61,696 bases of DNA from an uncultured Oscillospiraceae bacterium (GTDB taxonomy: Bacteria; Bacillota; Clostridia; Oscillospirales; Oscillospiraceae). The stretch's first letter is position 1. Every line of letters begins with the position of its first letter. The notes under the pieces are model-generated. The model did no database searches and was not told the DNA's origin. It saw only the letters and a list, made by a program, of their open reading frames with translations. The DNA is taken from NCBI GenBank assembly GCA_947629955.1, contig CANRFT010000010.1, forward strand, positions 1 through 61,696. Reading direction: 5' to 3'. The position numbers and the translations under genes were made by a program. This document shows, one piece after another, positions 50,172-61,696 of this stretch.

Positions 50172-51572
50172 TTACGCGCACATGTCGATAATGATGTGGG
50201 CGAACATTTTCGCGGACAGCATCAGGTCCTCCACCTTCACCCGCTCGTCGGCCCCGTGGAGGCGGGTGTCGAAGCCGGGCATGGTGCAGCCGAAGGCCAC
50301 GCCGCCGGGGATGTCGTGGACGTAGGTGCCCCCGCCGGTGGCGAGGCACTCCCCCTTCACGCCGGTGTACTCCTCGTACCGTCTCAGCAGGGTCCTGACG
50401 AAGACGGAGTCGGCGGGGGTGTGGTGGGGGGCGCTCTGGGTCCCCTCAAAGGCGAAGCCCCTGCCCTCAAAGGCGGCCCTGGCCACGTTGAGGCAGTTCT
50501 CCTCGGTGGCGCAGAGTGGCACCCGGGCGTCGAAGCAGCCCTTGAGCCCCGTGTCGGTGACCTCCAGCAGGGAGAAGGCCAGGGTCAGCGGCCCGGCCAC
50601 TGGCTCCTCCTGGGCAATGCCCAGGGCCCGGCCCTTCCAGTCCCCGTGGGGGAGCAGGGCGTTCAGATCGGCCAGGGCGGCTTTTGCGCCGCCCTCCGCC
50701 AGCGGCAGGGCCAGCAGCAGGGCGATCAGCCCGGTGATGGCGTTGTTGCCCCCCTGAGGGAAGGCGGCGTGGGAGCCGGTGCCCTTGGCCCGGATGACGG
50801 TGAGGCCCTCCTCGTGGGCGAAGGTGAAGGTCACGCCGGTGCGGGAGGTGACCTTCCGCGCCACGGGCTGTACGTCGTACATAGTCAGGCCCTCCACGGC
50901 GGCGGAGGCGTCCCCGGGCAGCACGTTGAAGCGGATGCCCCCGTGGAGCCAGCGGAGCCGGGGCAGCTCGGGCTGCGGAGGCCACGCGCGGGTGAAGGTG
51001 GGCCGCAGGGCGCCCTTCTCGGTGTTGATGACCGGGAACCCGGAGTCGGGCGTGAAGGTGGCGGGGGCGAAGGGATTGCGGGCAAAGTACCAGGCGATGT
51101 CGCCGGAGCCGCTCTCCTCATTGGTGCCCATGATGACCTTGCAGTTTTTCGTCAGGGGCACCCCCAGATCCTTCACCGCCTTCATGGCCAGCAGGGAGGC
51201 GATCACGGGGCCCTTGTCGTCATCGGTGCCCCGGCCATAGATGAGGCCGTCGCTGACGATGGGGGAGAAGGGTGGCGTCACGGTCCAGCCGTCCCCGGGG
51301 GCCACCACGTCCAGGTGGCCCAGGATGTGGAGGGCGTCCTCTTTGTCGTTGAGGTCGGCGGTGCCCACATAGCCCTCGTGGTTTTGGGGGATGAGGCCCC
51401 ACTCCGCCGCGATCTTCAGCGCCTCGTCCAGAGCCGCGGCGGGGCCTGGGCCGAAGGGGGCGCCGGGGGCGGGCGCGCCCTCGGTGCTGTCGATGGACAC
51501 AAGGCGCTTGACGGCCTCGATCAGAAGCGGCTCCTTGTCGGCGAAATATTCCTCGATCCGCGCACGATCCAT
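50172..51572 (-). CDS. M20-family dipeptidase (PepV-like)
   Basis: A 466-residue zinc peptidase of the Sapep/PepV branch. Metal and catalytic marks: LGHLDVVAPGDGW (His/Asp), YGRGTDDDKGPVIASL (bridging Asp and the catalytic DDK), MGTNEESGSGDIAWY (general-base Glu pair), FTPDSGFPVINTEKG and a final VHDIPGGVAFGCTMPG. Cuts dipeptides or N-acyl amino acids in the cytoplasm. First gene of the unit containing the LytTR system, with a promoter upstream. Sulfhydryl-free, complete length. Confidence 0.93.
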   Translation of the reverse strand: MDRARIEEYFADKEPLLIEAVKRLVSIDSTEGAPAPGAPFGPGPAAALDEALKIAAEWGLIPQNHEGYVGTADLNDKEDALHILGHLDVVAPGDGWTVTPPFSPIVSDGLIYGRGTDDDKGPVIASLLAMKAVKDLGVPLTKNCKVIMGTNEESGSGDIAWYFARNPFAPATFTPDSGFPVINTEKGALRPTFTRAWPPQPELPRLRWLHGGIRFNVLPGDASAAVEGLTMYDVQPVARKVTSRTGVTFTFAHEEGLTVIRAKGTGSHAAFPQGGNNAITGLIALLLALPLAEGGAKAALADLNALLPHGDWKGRALGIAQEEPVAGPLTLAFSLLEVTDTGLKGCFDARVPLCATEENCLNVARAAFEGRGFAFEGTQSAPHHTPADSVFVRTLLRRYEEYTGVKGECLATGGGTYVHDIPGGVAFGCTMPGFDTRLHGADERVKVEDLMLSAKMFAHIIIDMCA

Positions 51573-51625
51573 ATGTATCCTCTCCTCTGAGGCGGGCGGC
51601 GTCCGCCCGGAAATCTGTTTTTCCT

Positions 51626-51654
51626 ATTCTATCCCTTTTCCGGGTCGAAAACAA
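51626..51654 (-). promoter_or_regulatory. Promoter of peptidase-LytTR operon
   Basis: Minus strand -35 TTGTTT, 17-bp spacer, -10 TAGAAT. A GGGCGG/CCGCCC hairpin lies in the leader (51594-51608). Confidence 0.6.
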
Positions 51655-51695
51655 GGGGAAAAAGCGGAGAAAACGGAGACCCGAAAAAGGCGGGC

Positions 51696-52340
51696 CTACT
51701 TCGCCGGGGGCCCGCCCTCGCCGCCGGCCTCCTTCAAATATTTATACACGGTGTACCGGGATACCCCCAGCCGCCCCGCCACGTAGGGCACCGAGCGCCG
51801 GTAGGAGAAGGCGCCCCGCTCCTTCAGCAGGGCCGTCAGCCGCAGCCGGTCGTCCTTGGTCAGGGCGTCCGCCGGCTTGCCCAGCGCGGCGAGGCACTGC
51901 TCGAACAGCCCGGCCAGCTGCCTGGAGTCCTCCGGCTGCCACAGGGCGGAGCGCAGGTCGGACCGGACGTCCGTCAGCCCGGACAGGATGCGCTCGGCAA
52001 AGGCCAGGCCGGTGTAGTCGAAGTTGACCCCCAGAGCCAGATTATAGTCCTCGCCGATCAGGTGGAAGGTGGACGACTTTACCTGTCTCCCGTCGGGGGT
52101 GGTGGCAGCCAGATTGACCTGGTCGGTGGTGGAGGCCTCCTCGTCCAGCTCCCAGCCCACCCCCATGATGTCCATGGTGGAGCCCACCTCCCGGCCGGAC
52201 ACATGGTTGTTGTAGATGGACAGGATGGGGTGGGTAGGCACCCCCATATCGTGTACCAGCGTCTCGCAGGCGGGGCCGAACATCTCGGCCAGTCCCCGGG
52301 CGGCGCGGTCCAGAAATTCAAAGGCGTGTTCCCGGTCCAT
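51696..52340 (-). CDS. YheO/DauR-type transcriptional regulator
   Basis: A 214-residue regulator of the YheO family. N-terminal PAS-like YheO domain (~residues 1-120): GPACETLVHDMGVPTHPIL, IYNNHVSGREVGSTM, FHLIGEDYNLALGVNFDYTG. C-terminal HTH_22 (~150-205): FSYRRSVPYVAGRLGVSRYTVYKYL. Likely senses a small molecule and controls its own operon. ATG 52340 is preferred, with AAAGGA eight nt upstream; an ATG three codons earlier has no free ribosome site. Own promoter containing a perfect palindrome. Confidence 0.9.
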   Translation of the reverse strand: MDREHAFEFLDRAARGLAEMFGPACETLVHDMGVPTHPILSIYNNHVSGREVGSTMDIMGVGWELDEEASTTDQVNLAATTPDGRQVKSSTFHLIGEDYNLALGVNFDYTGLAFAERILSGLTDVRSDLRSALWQPEDSRQLAGLFEQCLAALGKPADALTKDDRLRLTALLKERGAFSYRRSVPYVAGRLGVSRYTVYKYLKEAGGEGGPPAK

Positions 52341-52373
52341 AAGCAGCATCCTTTCCCCACAAGTGTCGCCTCT

Positions 52374-52402
52374 ATTGTACCCTTTCCCGGGAAAAATGGC
52401 AA
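52374..52402 (-). promoter_or_regulatory. Promoter of the YheO-type regulator, with palindrome
   Basis: Minus strand -35 TTGCCA, 17-bp spacer, -10 TACAAT. The spacer contains TTTCCCGGGAAA, a perfect palindrome at 52383-52394, a likely operator for autorepression. Confidence 0.75.
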
Positions 52403-52493
52403 GGCGGGATCTCGCTGACGGAGAGGACAAAAGCCGCGCCCGCTTTTCGGGCGTTTTTATTCACAAATTCCTCTTTTTTCTCCCTTGGATGTG

Positions 52494-52502
52494 TGGTATA
52501 CT
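52494..52502 (+). promoter_or_regulatory. Candidate secA promoter (extended -10)
   Basis: Extended -10 TGG-TATACT with only a T-run where a -35 should be; ~57 nt before the secA ATG. Confidence 0.4.
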
Positions 52503-52565
52503 ATACGAGTTAAATTGGGTTTGAATGCCTTTACGGGACATCAACATAAGAAAGGAACAGAGGCT

Positions 52566-55345
<2,780 letters not shown>

Positions 55346-55349
<4 letters not shown>

Positions 55350-55413
55350 GGGCCGATGTCCCCATCGGCCCGGCGTGCCGGATATACGGGCGGCTGAGGG
55401 CAGCCGCCCCTAC
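55346..55413. repeat. GTAGGGG...CCCCTAC repeat overlapping the secA stop
   Basis: Ends GTAGGGG and CCCCTAC are inverted. Two inner palindromes: GGGCCGATG/CATCGGCCC and GGGCGGCT/AGCCGCCC. The first TAG of the repeat is the stop codon of secA. Same family as the cluster at 6582-6801. Confidence 0.75.
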
Positions 55414-55442
55414 AGACGGTCTCCCCGCACAGGAGGAACGAT

Positions 55443-56255
55443 ATGAACGTGATAGAACAAGTCCGCGGCGGCGTCACTTTCCTCACCGCTGACGGCATCG
55501 CCGCCGCCGGCGGCGCCGCCCACGGGTTCTCCACCCGGCTGGGGGGCGTGTCCACCGGGATGTGGGCCTCTCTGAACTTAGGGGTGAACCGGGGGGACGA
55601 CCCCGACCACGTCCGGGAGAACTACCGCCGGTTCCTGGGCGCCATCGGCGCGGAGGGGAATATCATGGCCATGACCCATCAGGTCCACGGGGGGACGGTG
55701 CGCACCATCACCACCGCCGATCTGAGGGACGACCCCTATCAGAAGGTGGACTACGAGGCGGACGGCCTGATGACCGCCCTGCCCGGCGTGACCCTGCTGG
55801 TCTACTCCGCCGACTGTATCCCCATCCTGTTTTACGACCCGGTCCGCCGGGTGATCGCCGCCGTCCACGCGGGCTGGCGTGGCACCGCCGCCGGCATCGT
55901 GTCCAACGCGGTGGCCCGGATGCGGATGGTGTACGACTGCCGGCCGGAGGACATCCTGGCCGCCATCGGCCCCGGCATCTGCCCGGAGTGCTTCGAGACC
56001 CACGAGGACGTGCCCAACGCCATGTCCTCCGCCCTGGGCACCGAGGTGCTCCACTACATTAAAATAAAAAACAACGGCAAGTTCGCCGTGGACCTGAAGG
56101 GCATCAACGCCCGTCGGCTGGAGCTGGCGGGGCTGGACCCCGCCCACATCGCCGTGTGCTCCGAGTGCACCTCCTGCCTGCCCGAGCGCTACTGGAGCCA
56201 CCGCAGGCTGGGGGCCAGCCGGGGCTCCATGGCCGCCGCCATCCAGCTGAGATGA
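55443..56255 (+). CDS. pgeF: Polyphenol oxidase/PgeF laccase-domain protein (YfiH/YlmD)
   Basis: A 270-residue member of the YfiH family, which in E. coli edits peptidoglycan precursors (PgeF) and in other reports acts on purine nucleosides. Marks: GFSTRLGGVSTGMWASLNLG, MTHQVHGGTV, YSADCIPILFYDP (Cys/Asp metal site), AVHAGWRGTAAGIV (His-Gly-Trp-Arg), GPGICPECFET, SECTSC and a terminal SHRRLG. Its last bases overlap the next gene (ATGA), so the pair is translationally coupled. GGAGGA precedes the ATG. Confidence 0.94.
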   Translation: MNVIEQVRGGVTFLTADGIAAAGGAAHGFSTRLGGVSTGMWASLNLGVNRGDDPDHVRENYRRFLGAIGAEGNIMAMTHQVHGGTVRTITTADLRDDPYQKVDYEADGLMTALPGVTLLVYSADCIPILFYDPVRRVIAAVHAGWRGTAAGIVSNAVARMRMVYDCRPEDILAAIGPGICPECFETHEDVPNAMSSALGTEVLHYIKIKNNGKFAVDLKGINARRLELAGLDPAHIAVCSECTSCLPERYWSHRRLGASRGSMAAAIQLR

Positions 56256-57808
56256 AACGGCTGTCCGCCCTGCTGCTGGCCCTGTGCCTGGCCCTGTGCC
56301 TGGCCGGGTGCGGAGAGGACGCCCCGGAACCCACCGCCGCCCCGGAACCCACGCCCACGTCCGCACCCACCGCCGCGCCGACCCCGGCCCCGGAGCCTGT
56401 GCCGTTCTCTCTGGCCTATGACCCCGGCTCCACCCTGGACCCCATCACCGGGTCCAGCCAGGTGAACCGGGAGCTCATCGGCCTGGTGTGGCAGGGGCTC
56501 TATGAGCTGGACAACGACTTCCGGCCCAGGCCGGTGCTGGCCCAGGCCAGCCGGGTCAGCGGAGACGGCCTCACCTGGACCTTCTCTCTGGCCGAGGGGG
56601 CCTTCTTCTCCGACGGCACCCCCCTGGCGGCGGAGCACGTGGCCGCCTCCCTGAATGCCGCCCGGACAAGCCCGGTGTACGCGGCCCGCCTGTCCGCCGT
56701 CACCGGCGTGACCGCGGCGGAGGGCACGGTCACGGTCACGCTCTCCGCCCCCAACGGAAATCTGCCCGCCCTGCTGGACGTGCCCGTCACGCTGAGCGCG
56801 GAGGAGGAGCCCGCCCCTCTGGGCACCGGCTACTACCGGGTGGAGCGGGACGGGGAGGAGGACCTGCGGCTGGGGGTCAACCCCTTCCACTTCGCCGCCA
56901 GTCTGCCCTACGCCGTGATCCCCCTGGTGCCCGTCACCTCCGCCGACGACCGGGCCTCCGCCTTCAACACGGGGCAGGTGTCCGCGGTGGTCACCGATTA
57001 TACCGGCTCCTACGCCCTCGGCTACTCCGCCGTGTGCGCCACGGCGGACTGCCCCACCACCGACCTGATCTACCTGGGCTTTCAGACCGCCTCCGGCCCC
57101 TGCCGGGACGCCCGCGTGCGTCAGGCGGCGGCCCGGGCCCTGGACCGGGAGACGGCGGCCGCCTCTCTGCTGGCGGGCCACGCCATGGCCTCTGCCCTGC
57201 CCGTCTCCCCCCGGTCGGCGGAGTACAGCGCCGCCGCGGCGGAGCAGCTGGCCTACGACCCCGATTCCGCCGCCGCCCTGCTGGACGAGGCGGGCTATCC
57301 CCTCAATGAGGAGGACGGCCTGCGCTACCATAGGCGGGACCCCCTGGCCCTCACCCTGCTGGTGAACAGCGACAGCGAGACCAAACAGGCGGCGGCCGGC
57401 CTTCTGGCGGAGGAACTGGGGAAGCTGGGCGTCACCGTGACGGTGAACACCCTGCCCTGGGCGGAGTACCGGTCCGCCCTGTCCGCCGGGGAGTTCGACC
57501 TCTACCTCGGGGAGACCATCCTCACCGGGGATTTCGACCTCTCCGCCCTGCTCACCGGGGAGCTGAACTACGGCGGATACGACGCCTCGGCGCTGTCCGG
57601 GCTGCTGTCCGCCCGGCAGGCCGCGCGGGGAGAGGCGCGGACCGCCGCGGCCGCCGCCCTGTGGGAGGCGTTCGTCAGTGAGGTCCCCATCGCCCCGCTG
57701 TGCTTCAAAAACCGCTCCCTGCTGGTCCAGTGGGGGATGGCGTCCAACCTGCAGCCCACCCGCGCAGACCCCTTCTATCATATCGAGGAGTGGGCAGTAC
57801 CCCAATAA
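56252..57808 (+). CDS. ABC transporter substrate-binding lipoprotein (SBP5/oligopeptide type)
   Basis: A 518-residue solute-binding lipoprotein of the DppA/OppA (SBP bac 5) family. Signal peptide with lipobox LCLAGC (Cys ~20), a Pro/Thr/Ala linker to ~residue 50, then FSLAYDPGSTLDPI, LIGLVWQGLYELDND, LAQASRVSGDGLTWTFSLA and FFSDGTPLAAEHVAASL, a typical SBP5 core, with VREAL-type DARVRQAAARALDRE in the second half. The domain is complete although no permease or ATPase gene is nearby, so it may share a distant transporter. ATGA overlap with pgeF. Confidence 0.9.
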   Translation: MKRLSALLLALCLALCLAGCGEDAPEPTAAPEPTPTSAPTAAPTPAPEPVPFSLAYDPGSTLDPITGSSQVNRELIGLVWQGLYELDNDFRPRPVLAQASRVSGDGLTWTFSLAEGAFFSDGTPLAAEHVAASLNAARTSPVYAARLSAVTGVTAAEGTVTVTLSAPNGNLPALLDVPVTLSAEEEPAPLGTGYYRVERDGEEDLRLGVNPFHFAASLPYAVIPLVPVTSADDRASAFNTGQVSAVVTDYTGSYALGYSAVCATADCPTTDLIYLGFQTASGPCRDARVRQAAARALDRETAAASLLAGHAMASALPVSPRSAEYSAAAAEQLAYDPDSAAALLDEAGYPLNEEDGLRYHRRDPLALTLLVNSDSETKQAAAGLLAEELGKLGVTVTVNTLPWAEYRSALSAGEFDLYLGETILTGDFDLSALLTGELNYGGYDASALSGLLSARQAARGEARTAAAAALWEAFVSEVPIAPLCFKNRSLLVQWGMASNLQPTRADPFYHIEEWAVPQ

Positions 57809-57831
57809 AACGCATTTCAAAGGAATGGAGA

Positions 57832-60800
57832 ATGGAAATGAGCCAGGTATTTCGCTGCTATGTAGAGAAACGAAAGGGCTTTGACGTGGAGGCCCGGCGC
57901 CTGCTGCGGGAGCTCCGGGACCAGCTGGGCATCCGCACCCTGCTGGACGTCCGCCTGCTGAACCGCTACGACGTGGAGGGCATCAGCCGGGAGGTGTATG
58001 AGGCCGCCAAGACCACCGTGTTCTCTGAGCCCCAGGTGGACACGGTGTTCGACGAGGACTTCCCCATGCCCCTCGCGGCCGGCGCTCTGCTGGCGGTGGA
58101 GGCCCTGCCGGGGCAGTTCGACCAGCGGGCCGACTCCGCCGCCCAGTGCATCCAGCTGCTGGCCGGAGTGGAGAAGCCCCTGGTGGCCAACGCCCGGGTC
58201 TACCTGCTCCAGGGGGCCCTGGACGGGGAGCAGCTGGCGAAGATCAAGGGCTATCTCATCAACCCGGTGGAGTGCCGGGAGGCCTCCCTGGACAAGCCGG
58301 AGACCCTGGCCGTGGATCACCCCGCCCCGGCGGACGTGGCCGTCATCGAAGGGTTCACCTGCCTGGACGAGGCGGGGCTCGCCGCCCTGCTGGAGCGATA
58401 CGGCCTGGCCATGGACCTGGGGGACCTGAAATTCCTCCAGGACTACTTCAAAAACGAGGAAAAGCGGGACCCCACCGTCACCGAGGTGCGGGTGGTGGAC
58501 ACCTACTGGTCCGACCACTGCCGCCACACCACCTTCTCCACCCATCTGGACGACATCCAGATCGACGACCCGGACGTGAAGGCCGCCTATGAGCGGTATC
58601 TGGCCGCCCGGGTGGAGGTCTACGGCCAGGGGAAGGCCGCCAAACGGCCCCAGACCCTTATGGACATCGCCACCCTGGGCACCAAGGTGCTGAAAAAGCG
58701 GGGCGAACTGCCCGAGCTGGACGAAAGCGAGGAGATCAACGCCTGCTCTATCCACGTCCCCGCTGAGGTCAACGGCGAGACCCAGGACTGGCTGCTCATG
58801 TTCAAGAACGAGACCCACAACCACCCCACCGAGATCGAGCCCTTCGGCGGTGCGGCCACCTGCATCGGCGGCTGCATCCGGGACCCCCTGTCTGGCCGGG
58901 CCTATGTCCACCAGGCCATGCGGGTCACCGGCGCCGGCGACCCCACCGTGCCCATGAGCGCCACCATCGAGGGCCGCCTGCCCCAGCGGAAGCTGTGCCA
59001 GACGGCGGCGGCGGGCTACTCCTCCTACGGCAACCAAATCGGCCTGGCCACCGGCCACGTGGCCGAGGTCTACCACGAGGGTTACATCGCCAAGCGGCTG
59101 GAGTGCGGCGCGGTGGTGGCGGCGGCCCCCGCGGACCACGTCCGCCGGGAGCGACCGGCGGCAGGGGATGTGGTCATCCTGCTGGGGGGCCGCACCGGCC
59201 GGGACGGCATCGGCGGCGCCACCGGCTCCTCCAAGAGCCACAACAAAAAGTCGCTGACCACCATGGCCAGCGAGGTCCAGAAGGGCAACGCCCCCGAGGA
59301 GCGGAAGCTCCAGCGGCTGTTCCGCAACGGGGAGGTCACCCGGCTCATCAAGCGGTGCAACGACTTCGGCGCGGGCGGCGTCAGCGTGGCCATCGGCGAG
59401 CTGGCCGACGGCCTCACCATCGATCTGGACGCAGTGCGGAAAAAGTACGAGGGCCTGGACGGCACAGAGCTTGCCATCTCCGAGAGCCAGGAGCGGATGG
59501 CTGTGGTGGTGGCCCCCGAGGACGAGGAGCAGTTCATCGCCGCCGCCACGGCGGAGAACCTGGAGGCCTACCGAGTGGCCGTGGTCACCGAGAGCCCCCG
59601 GATGGTGATGACCTGGCGGGGCCAGAAGGTGGCCGACCTGTCCCGGGCATTTTTGAACACCAACGGCGCGGTGAAGCACGCCGCCGTCCGGGTGGAGAAG
59701 AAGGACCGCGCCGCCCTGGGCCGGCCCCGGTTCCGCAGCCTCCGGGAGATGGCGGCCAGTCTGAAGTCCGCCTCCCGCCGGGGGCTGGTGGAGCGGTTCG
59801 ACGGCTCCATCGGCGCGGGCAGCGTCCTGATGCCCTTCGGCGGTGCGGAGCAGACCACCCCCGCCCAGGCCATGGCGGCCCTGCTGCCCACCATGCCGGG
59901 GGAGGAGACGGACCAGGCCAGCGTGATGGCCTACGGCCTGGACCCGGACCGGATGACGGCGGACCCCTACGCCGGGGCCATGGACAGCGTAGTCACCTCC
60001 CTGACCAAGATCGTGGCCGCCGGCGCGGATTATAAAGACGCGTATCTGACCCTTCAGGAGTTCTTTGAGAAGCTGCGGGACAACCCGGCCCGCTGGGGCA
60101 AGCCCTTCGCCGCCCTGCTGGGGGCCCTGGAGGCCCAGCTGGACTACGGCTGCGCCGCCATCGGCGGCAAGGACTCCATGTCCGGCTCCTTCCTGGACAG
60201 GGACGTGCCCCCCACCCTGATCTCCTTCGCCATCGCCCCCATCAAGGCGGCGGACGTCCTGTCCCCCGAGTTCAAGGAGGCCGGCCACCCGGTATACGTC
60301 TTCGGCGGCGACGCGCCGGAGAACACCAGAGCCGAGTGGGACGCTTTCCACGCCCTGTCCCAGGCCGGAAAAGTCAAGGCCGCGTGGGCTGTGGAGGAGA
60401 GCATCGCCGAGGCGGTGATGAAGATGTCCTTCGGCAACCGGATCGGCTTCCGCTCTGAGGCGGAGTTGACGGATGAGATGTGGCACATCCCCTTCTACGG
60501 GACCATCGTGGCCGAGCTGACGGAGGAGATCGACTGCCCCTATGCCCGGCGGGTGGGCGTCACCACGGCGGAGCCGGTGATCATGATAGGTAATGATTCC
60601 GCTCCGATCGACGAATTGTTATCGCTGAACGAGGGCGTGCTGGAGGACGTGTACCCCACCAGGGCGGGCTCCTCCGAGGCGGTGGAGACCATCAGCTGCG
60701 ACCGCCGCTCCCCGGCGGTGTTCAGCGGCAAGATCGCCAGGCCCCGGGTGGTCATCCCCGTGTTCCCCGGCACCAACTGCGAGTACGACTCGGTCCGGGC

Positions 60801-61536
60801 CTGCCTGCGGGCGGGGATGGACGCCGAGACGGTGGTCATCCGCAACCTGACCCCGGCGGACCTGACCGCCTCCGCCGCCGACCTGGAGGCCGCCATCCAG
60901 CGCTCTCAGATCGTCTTCCTCCCCGGCGGCTTCTCCGGCGGCGACGAGCCCGACGGCTCCGCCAAGTTCATCGTGTCCTTCCTCCGCAACCCCCGCCTCA
61001 CCGACGCGGTACACGACCTGCTCAAGTACCGGGACGGGCTGATGCTGGGCATCTGCAATGGCTTCCAGGCCCTGGTGAAGCTGGGCCTGGCGCCCTACGG
61101 CGAGATCCGGCCCGCCGCGGAGGGCGGCCCCACCCTGACCTACAACCTCATCGGCCGGCACCAGAGCCGGTACGTCACCACCCGGGTGGCCAGCGTCCAG
61201 TCCCCCTGGATGCTCAAGTCCCATGTGGGCGACCTCCACGCCATCCCCGTGTCCCACGGCGAGGGCCGCTTCACGGCCTCCCCGGAGCTGGTGAGGCAGC
61301 TCATCGCCAATGGCCAGGTGGCCACCCAGTACGTGGACTTGAACGGCGTGCCCTCCATGGACATCGCCGCCAATCCCAACGGCTCCGTCATGGCCATCGA
61401 GGGTATCTTCTCCCCCGACGGCCGGGTCTTCGGCAAGATGGGCCACACCGAGCGGGCGGGGCGGCATATCGCCAAAAACATCCCCGGCAACAAGCTCCAG
61501 CCCATCTTTGAGAGCGGGGCGCTGTATTTCCGCTGA
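57832..61536 (+). CDS. purL: Phosphoribosylformylglycinamidine synthase, single-chain
   Basis: A 1234-residue FGAM synthase, fourth step of purine synthesis (FGAR + glutamine + ATP). The N-terminal PurS-like part (~1-150), two FGAMS repeats (WSDHCRHTTFSTHL ~residue 225-240, FKNETHNHPTEIEPFGGAAT ~325-344, GAGGVSVAIGELADGL, DKASVMAY-like QASVMAYGLDPD), then a class I glutamine amidotransferase (PurQ-like): VIPVFPGTNCEYDSVRA, LGICNGFQALVKLGLAP with the Cys nucleophile and SHGEGRF with the His. Fusing PurS, PurL and PurQ is common in Clostridia. ATG 57832 has AAAGGA seven nt upstream. Follows the binding protein by 23 nt. Confidence 0.97.
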   Translation: MEMSQVFRCYVEKRKGFDVEARRLLRELRDQLGIRTLLDVRLLNRYDVEGISREVYEAAKTTVFSEPQVDTVFDEDFPMPLAAGALLAVEALPGQFDQRADSAAQCIQLLAGVEKPLVANARVYLLQGALDGEQLAKIKGYLINPVECREASLDKPETLAVDHPAPADVAVIEGFTCLDEAGLAALLERYGLAMDLGDLKFLQDYFKNEEKRDPTVTEVRVVDTYWSDHCRHTTFSTHLDDIQIDDPDVKAAYERYLAARVEVYGQGKAAKRPQTLMDIATLGTKVLKKRGELPELDESEEINACSIHVPAEVNGETQDWLLMFKNETHNHPTEIEPFGGAATCIGGCIRDPLSGRAYVHQAMRVTGAGDPTVPMSATIEGRLPQRKLCQTAAAGYSSYGNQIGLATGHVAEVYHEGYIAKRLECGAVVAAAPADHVRRERPAAGDVVILLGGRTGRDGIGGATGSSKSHNKKSLTTMASEVQKGNAPEERKLQRLFRNGEVTRLIKRCNDFGAGGVSVAIGELADGLTIDLDAVRKKYEGLDGTELAISESQERMAVVVAPEDEEQFIAAATAENLEAYRVAVVTESPRMVMTWRGQKVADLSRAFLNTNGAVKHAAVRVEKKDRAALGRPRFRSLREMAASLKSASRRGLVERFDGSIGAGSVLMPFGGAEQTTPAQAMAALLPTMPGEETDQASVMAYGLDPDRMTADPYAGAMDSVVTSLTKIVAAGADYKDAYLTLQEFFEKLRDNPARWGKPFAALLGALEAQLDYGCAAIGGKDSMSGSFLDRDVPPTLISFAIAPIKAADVLSPEFKEAGHPVYVFGGDAPENTRAEWDAFHALSQAGKVKAAWAVEESIAEAVMKMSFGNRIGFRSEAELTDEMWHIPFYGTIVAELTEEIDCPYARRVGVTTAEPVIMIGNDSAPIDELLSLNEGVLEDVYPTRAGSSEAVETISCDRRSPAVFSGKIARPRVVIPVFPGTNCEYDSVRACLRAGMDAETVVIRNLTPADLTASAADLEAAIQRSQIVFLPGGFSGGDEPDGSAKFIVSFLRNPRLTDAVHDLLKYRDGLMLGICNGFQALVKLGLAPYGEIRPAAEGGPTLTYNLIGRHQSRYVTTRVASVQSPWMLKSHVGDLHAIPVSHGEGRFTASPELVRQLIANGQVATQYVDLNGVPSMDIAANPNGSVMAIEGIFSPDGRVFGKMGHTERAGRHIAKNIPGNKLQPIFESGALYFR

Positions 61537-61595
61537 GGCCCGATCTCAGGCATAAAAAAGGACCGCTCCGGGAGGGCGGCGTCCAATAAAACAAG

Positions 61596-61624
61596 TTCAG
61601 ATTGTTTTCGGAGTGCGGTATGAT
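61596..61624 (+). promoter_or_regulatory. Candidate promoter reading out of the window
   Basis: -35 TTCAGA, 17-bp spacer, -10 TATGAT in the 160 bp after purL. The 61537-61696 stretch otherwise shows a short imperfect GGACC/GGCGTCC inverted repeat and no gene. Confidence 0.4.
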
Positions 61625-61696
61625 TTCGGTCATGCCGCAGTTCCGTTTATGAGGTCATTCAAAAGTGAGGCAGGGAGTATCCCGATGTAATTGTAG

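Overview
The window is about 61.7 kb of GC-rich Firmicutes DNA, best matching a gut Oscillospiraceae (Flavonifractor, Lawsonibacter, Pseudoflavonifractor or Oscillibacter relatives). Reasons: strong AGGAGG ribosome sites before most starts, a yaaO-holB-ricT gene order as in Bacillus, a trimeric Hnd-type [FeFe] hydrogenase, split transketolase, single-chain PurL, and GC-rich GTAGGGG...CCCCTAC intergenic palindromes. The genus is inferred from style, not from an rRNA. No rRNA, tRNA, CRISPR array or insertion sequence was seen. Almost every base is in a gene; the longest gene-free stretch (6512-6911, 400 bp) is filled with palindromic repeats.

Layout. 1-5.1 kb: end of ileS, an anion-transporter-like membrane protein, an AT-rich island (repeat lipoprotein plus a divergent small HTH regulator), and gapA. 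5.2-10.5 kb: a ClC antiporter, then an ECF sigma factor followed directly by two membrane-anchored serpins, the first built like an anti-sigma factor. 10.5-14.4 kb: Nudix, yaaO-like decarboxylase, holB, ricT. 14.5-23 kb: a hydrogen module of ten genes on the minus strand. Its upstream half is a regulatory set (two DRTGG proteins, two kinase-like ATPases counting one in the second half, a sensory-type [FeFe] hydrogenase, a PHP protein); its downstream half is the NAD(P)H-linked hydrogenase hndA-(ATPase)-hndB-hndC-hndD. 23-32.4 kb: EEP hydrolase, SGNH lipoprotein, sugar genes (ribulose-5-P epimerase, galM, transketolase halves), MBL hydrolase, PatB aminotransferase, DUF3737. 32.5-34.3 kb: a three-copy 24-bp repeat, a large hairpin, and an isolated phage-type lysis cassette. 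34.3-41.4 kb: aldehyde dehydrogenase, second PatB, GNAT, glutamine amidotransferase-like hydrolase, two NCS2-type base permeases. 41.6-51.6 kb: GtrA-like protein, a GH3 glucosidase, a membrane-anchored domain-permuted GH3, then a LytTR two-component system behind an M20 peptidase. 51.7-61.5 kb: YheO-like regulator, secA, pgeF, a peptide-type binding lipoprotein and purL.

How parts work together. The hydrogenase block reads as a H2/redox sensor and signalling set next to the enzyme it probably adjusts. The LytTR pair has two perfect 11-bp direct repeats 21 bp apart just in front of the GH3 promoter, so it probably controls beta-glucoside use. The sigma-serpin operon looks like a self-contained protease-response circuit and is the best candidate for an undescribed system. 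Promoters with good -35/-10 boxes and 17-18 bp spacers were found for about a dozen units and are listed separately.
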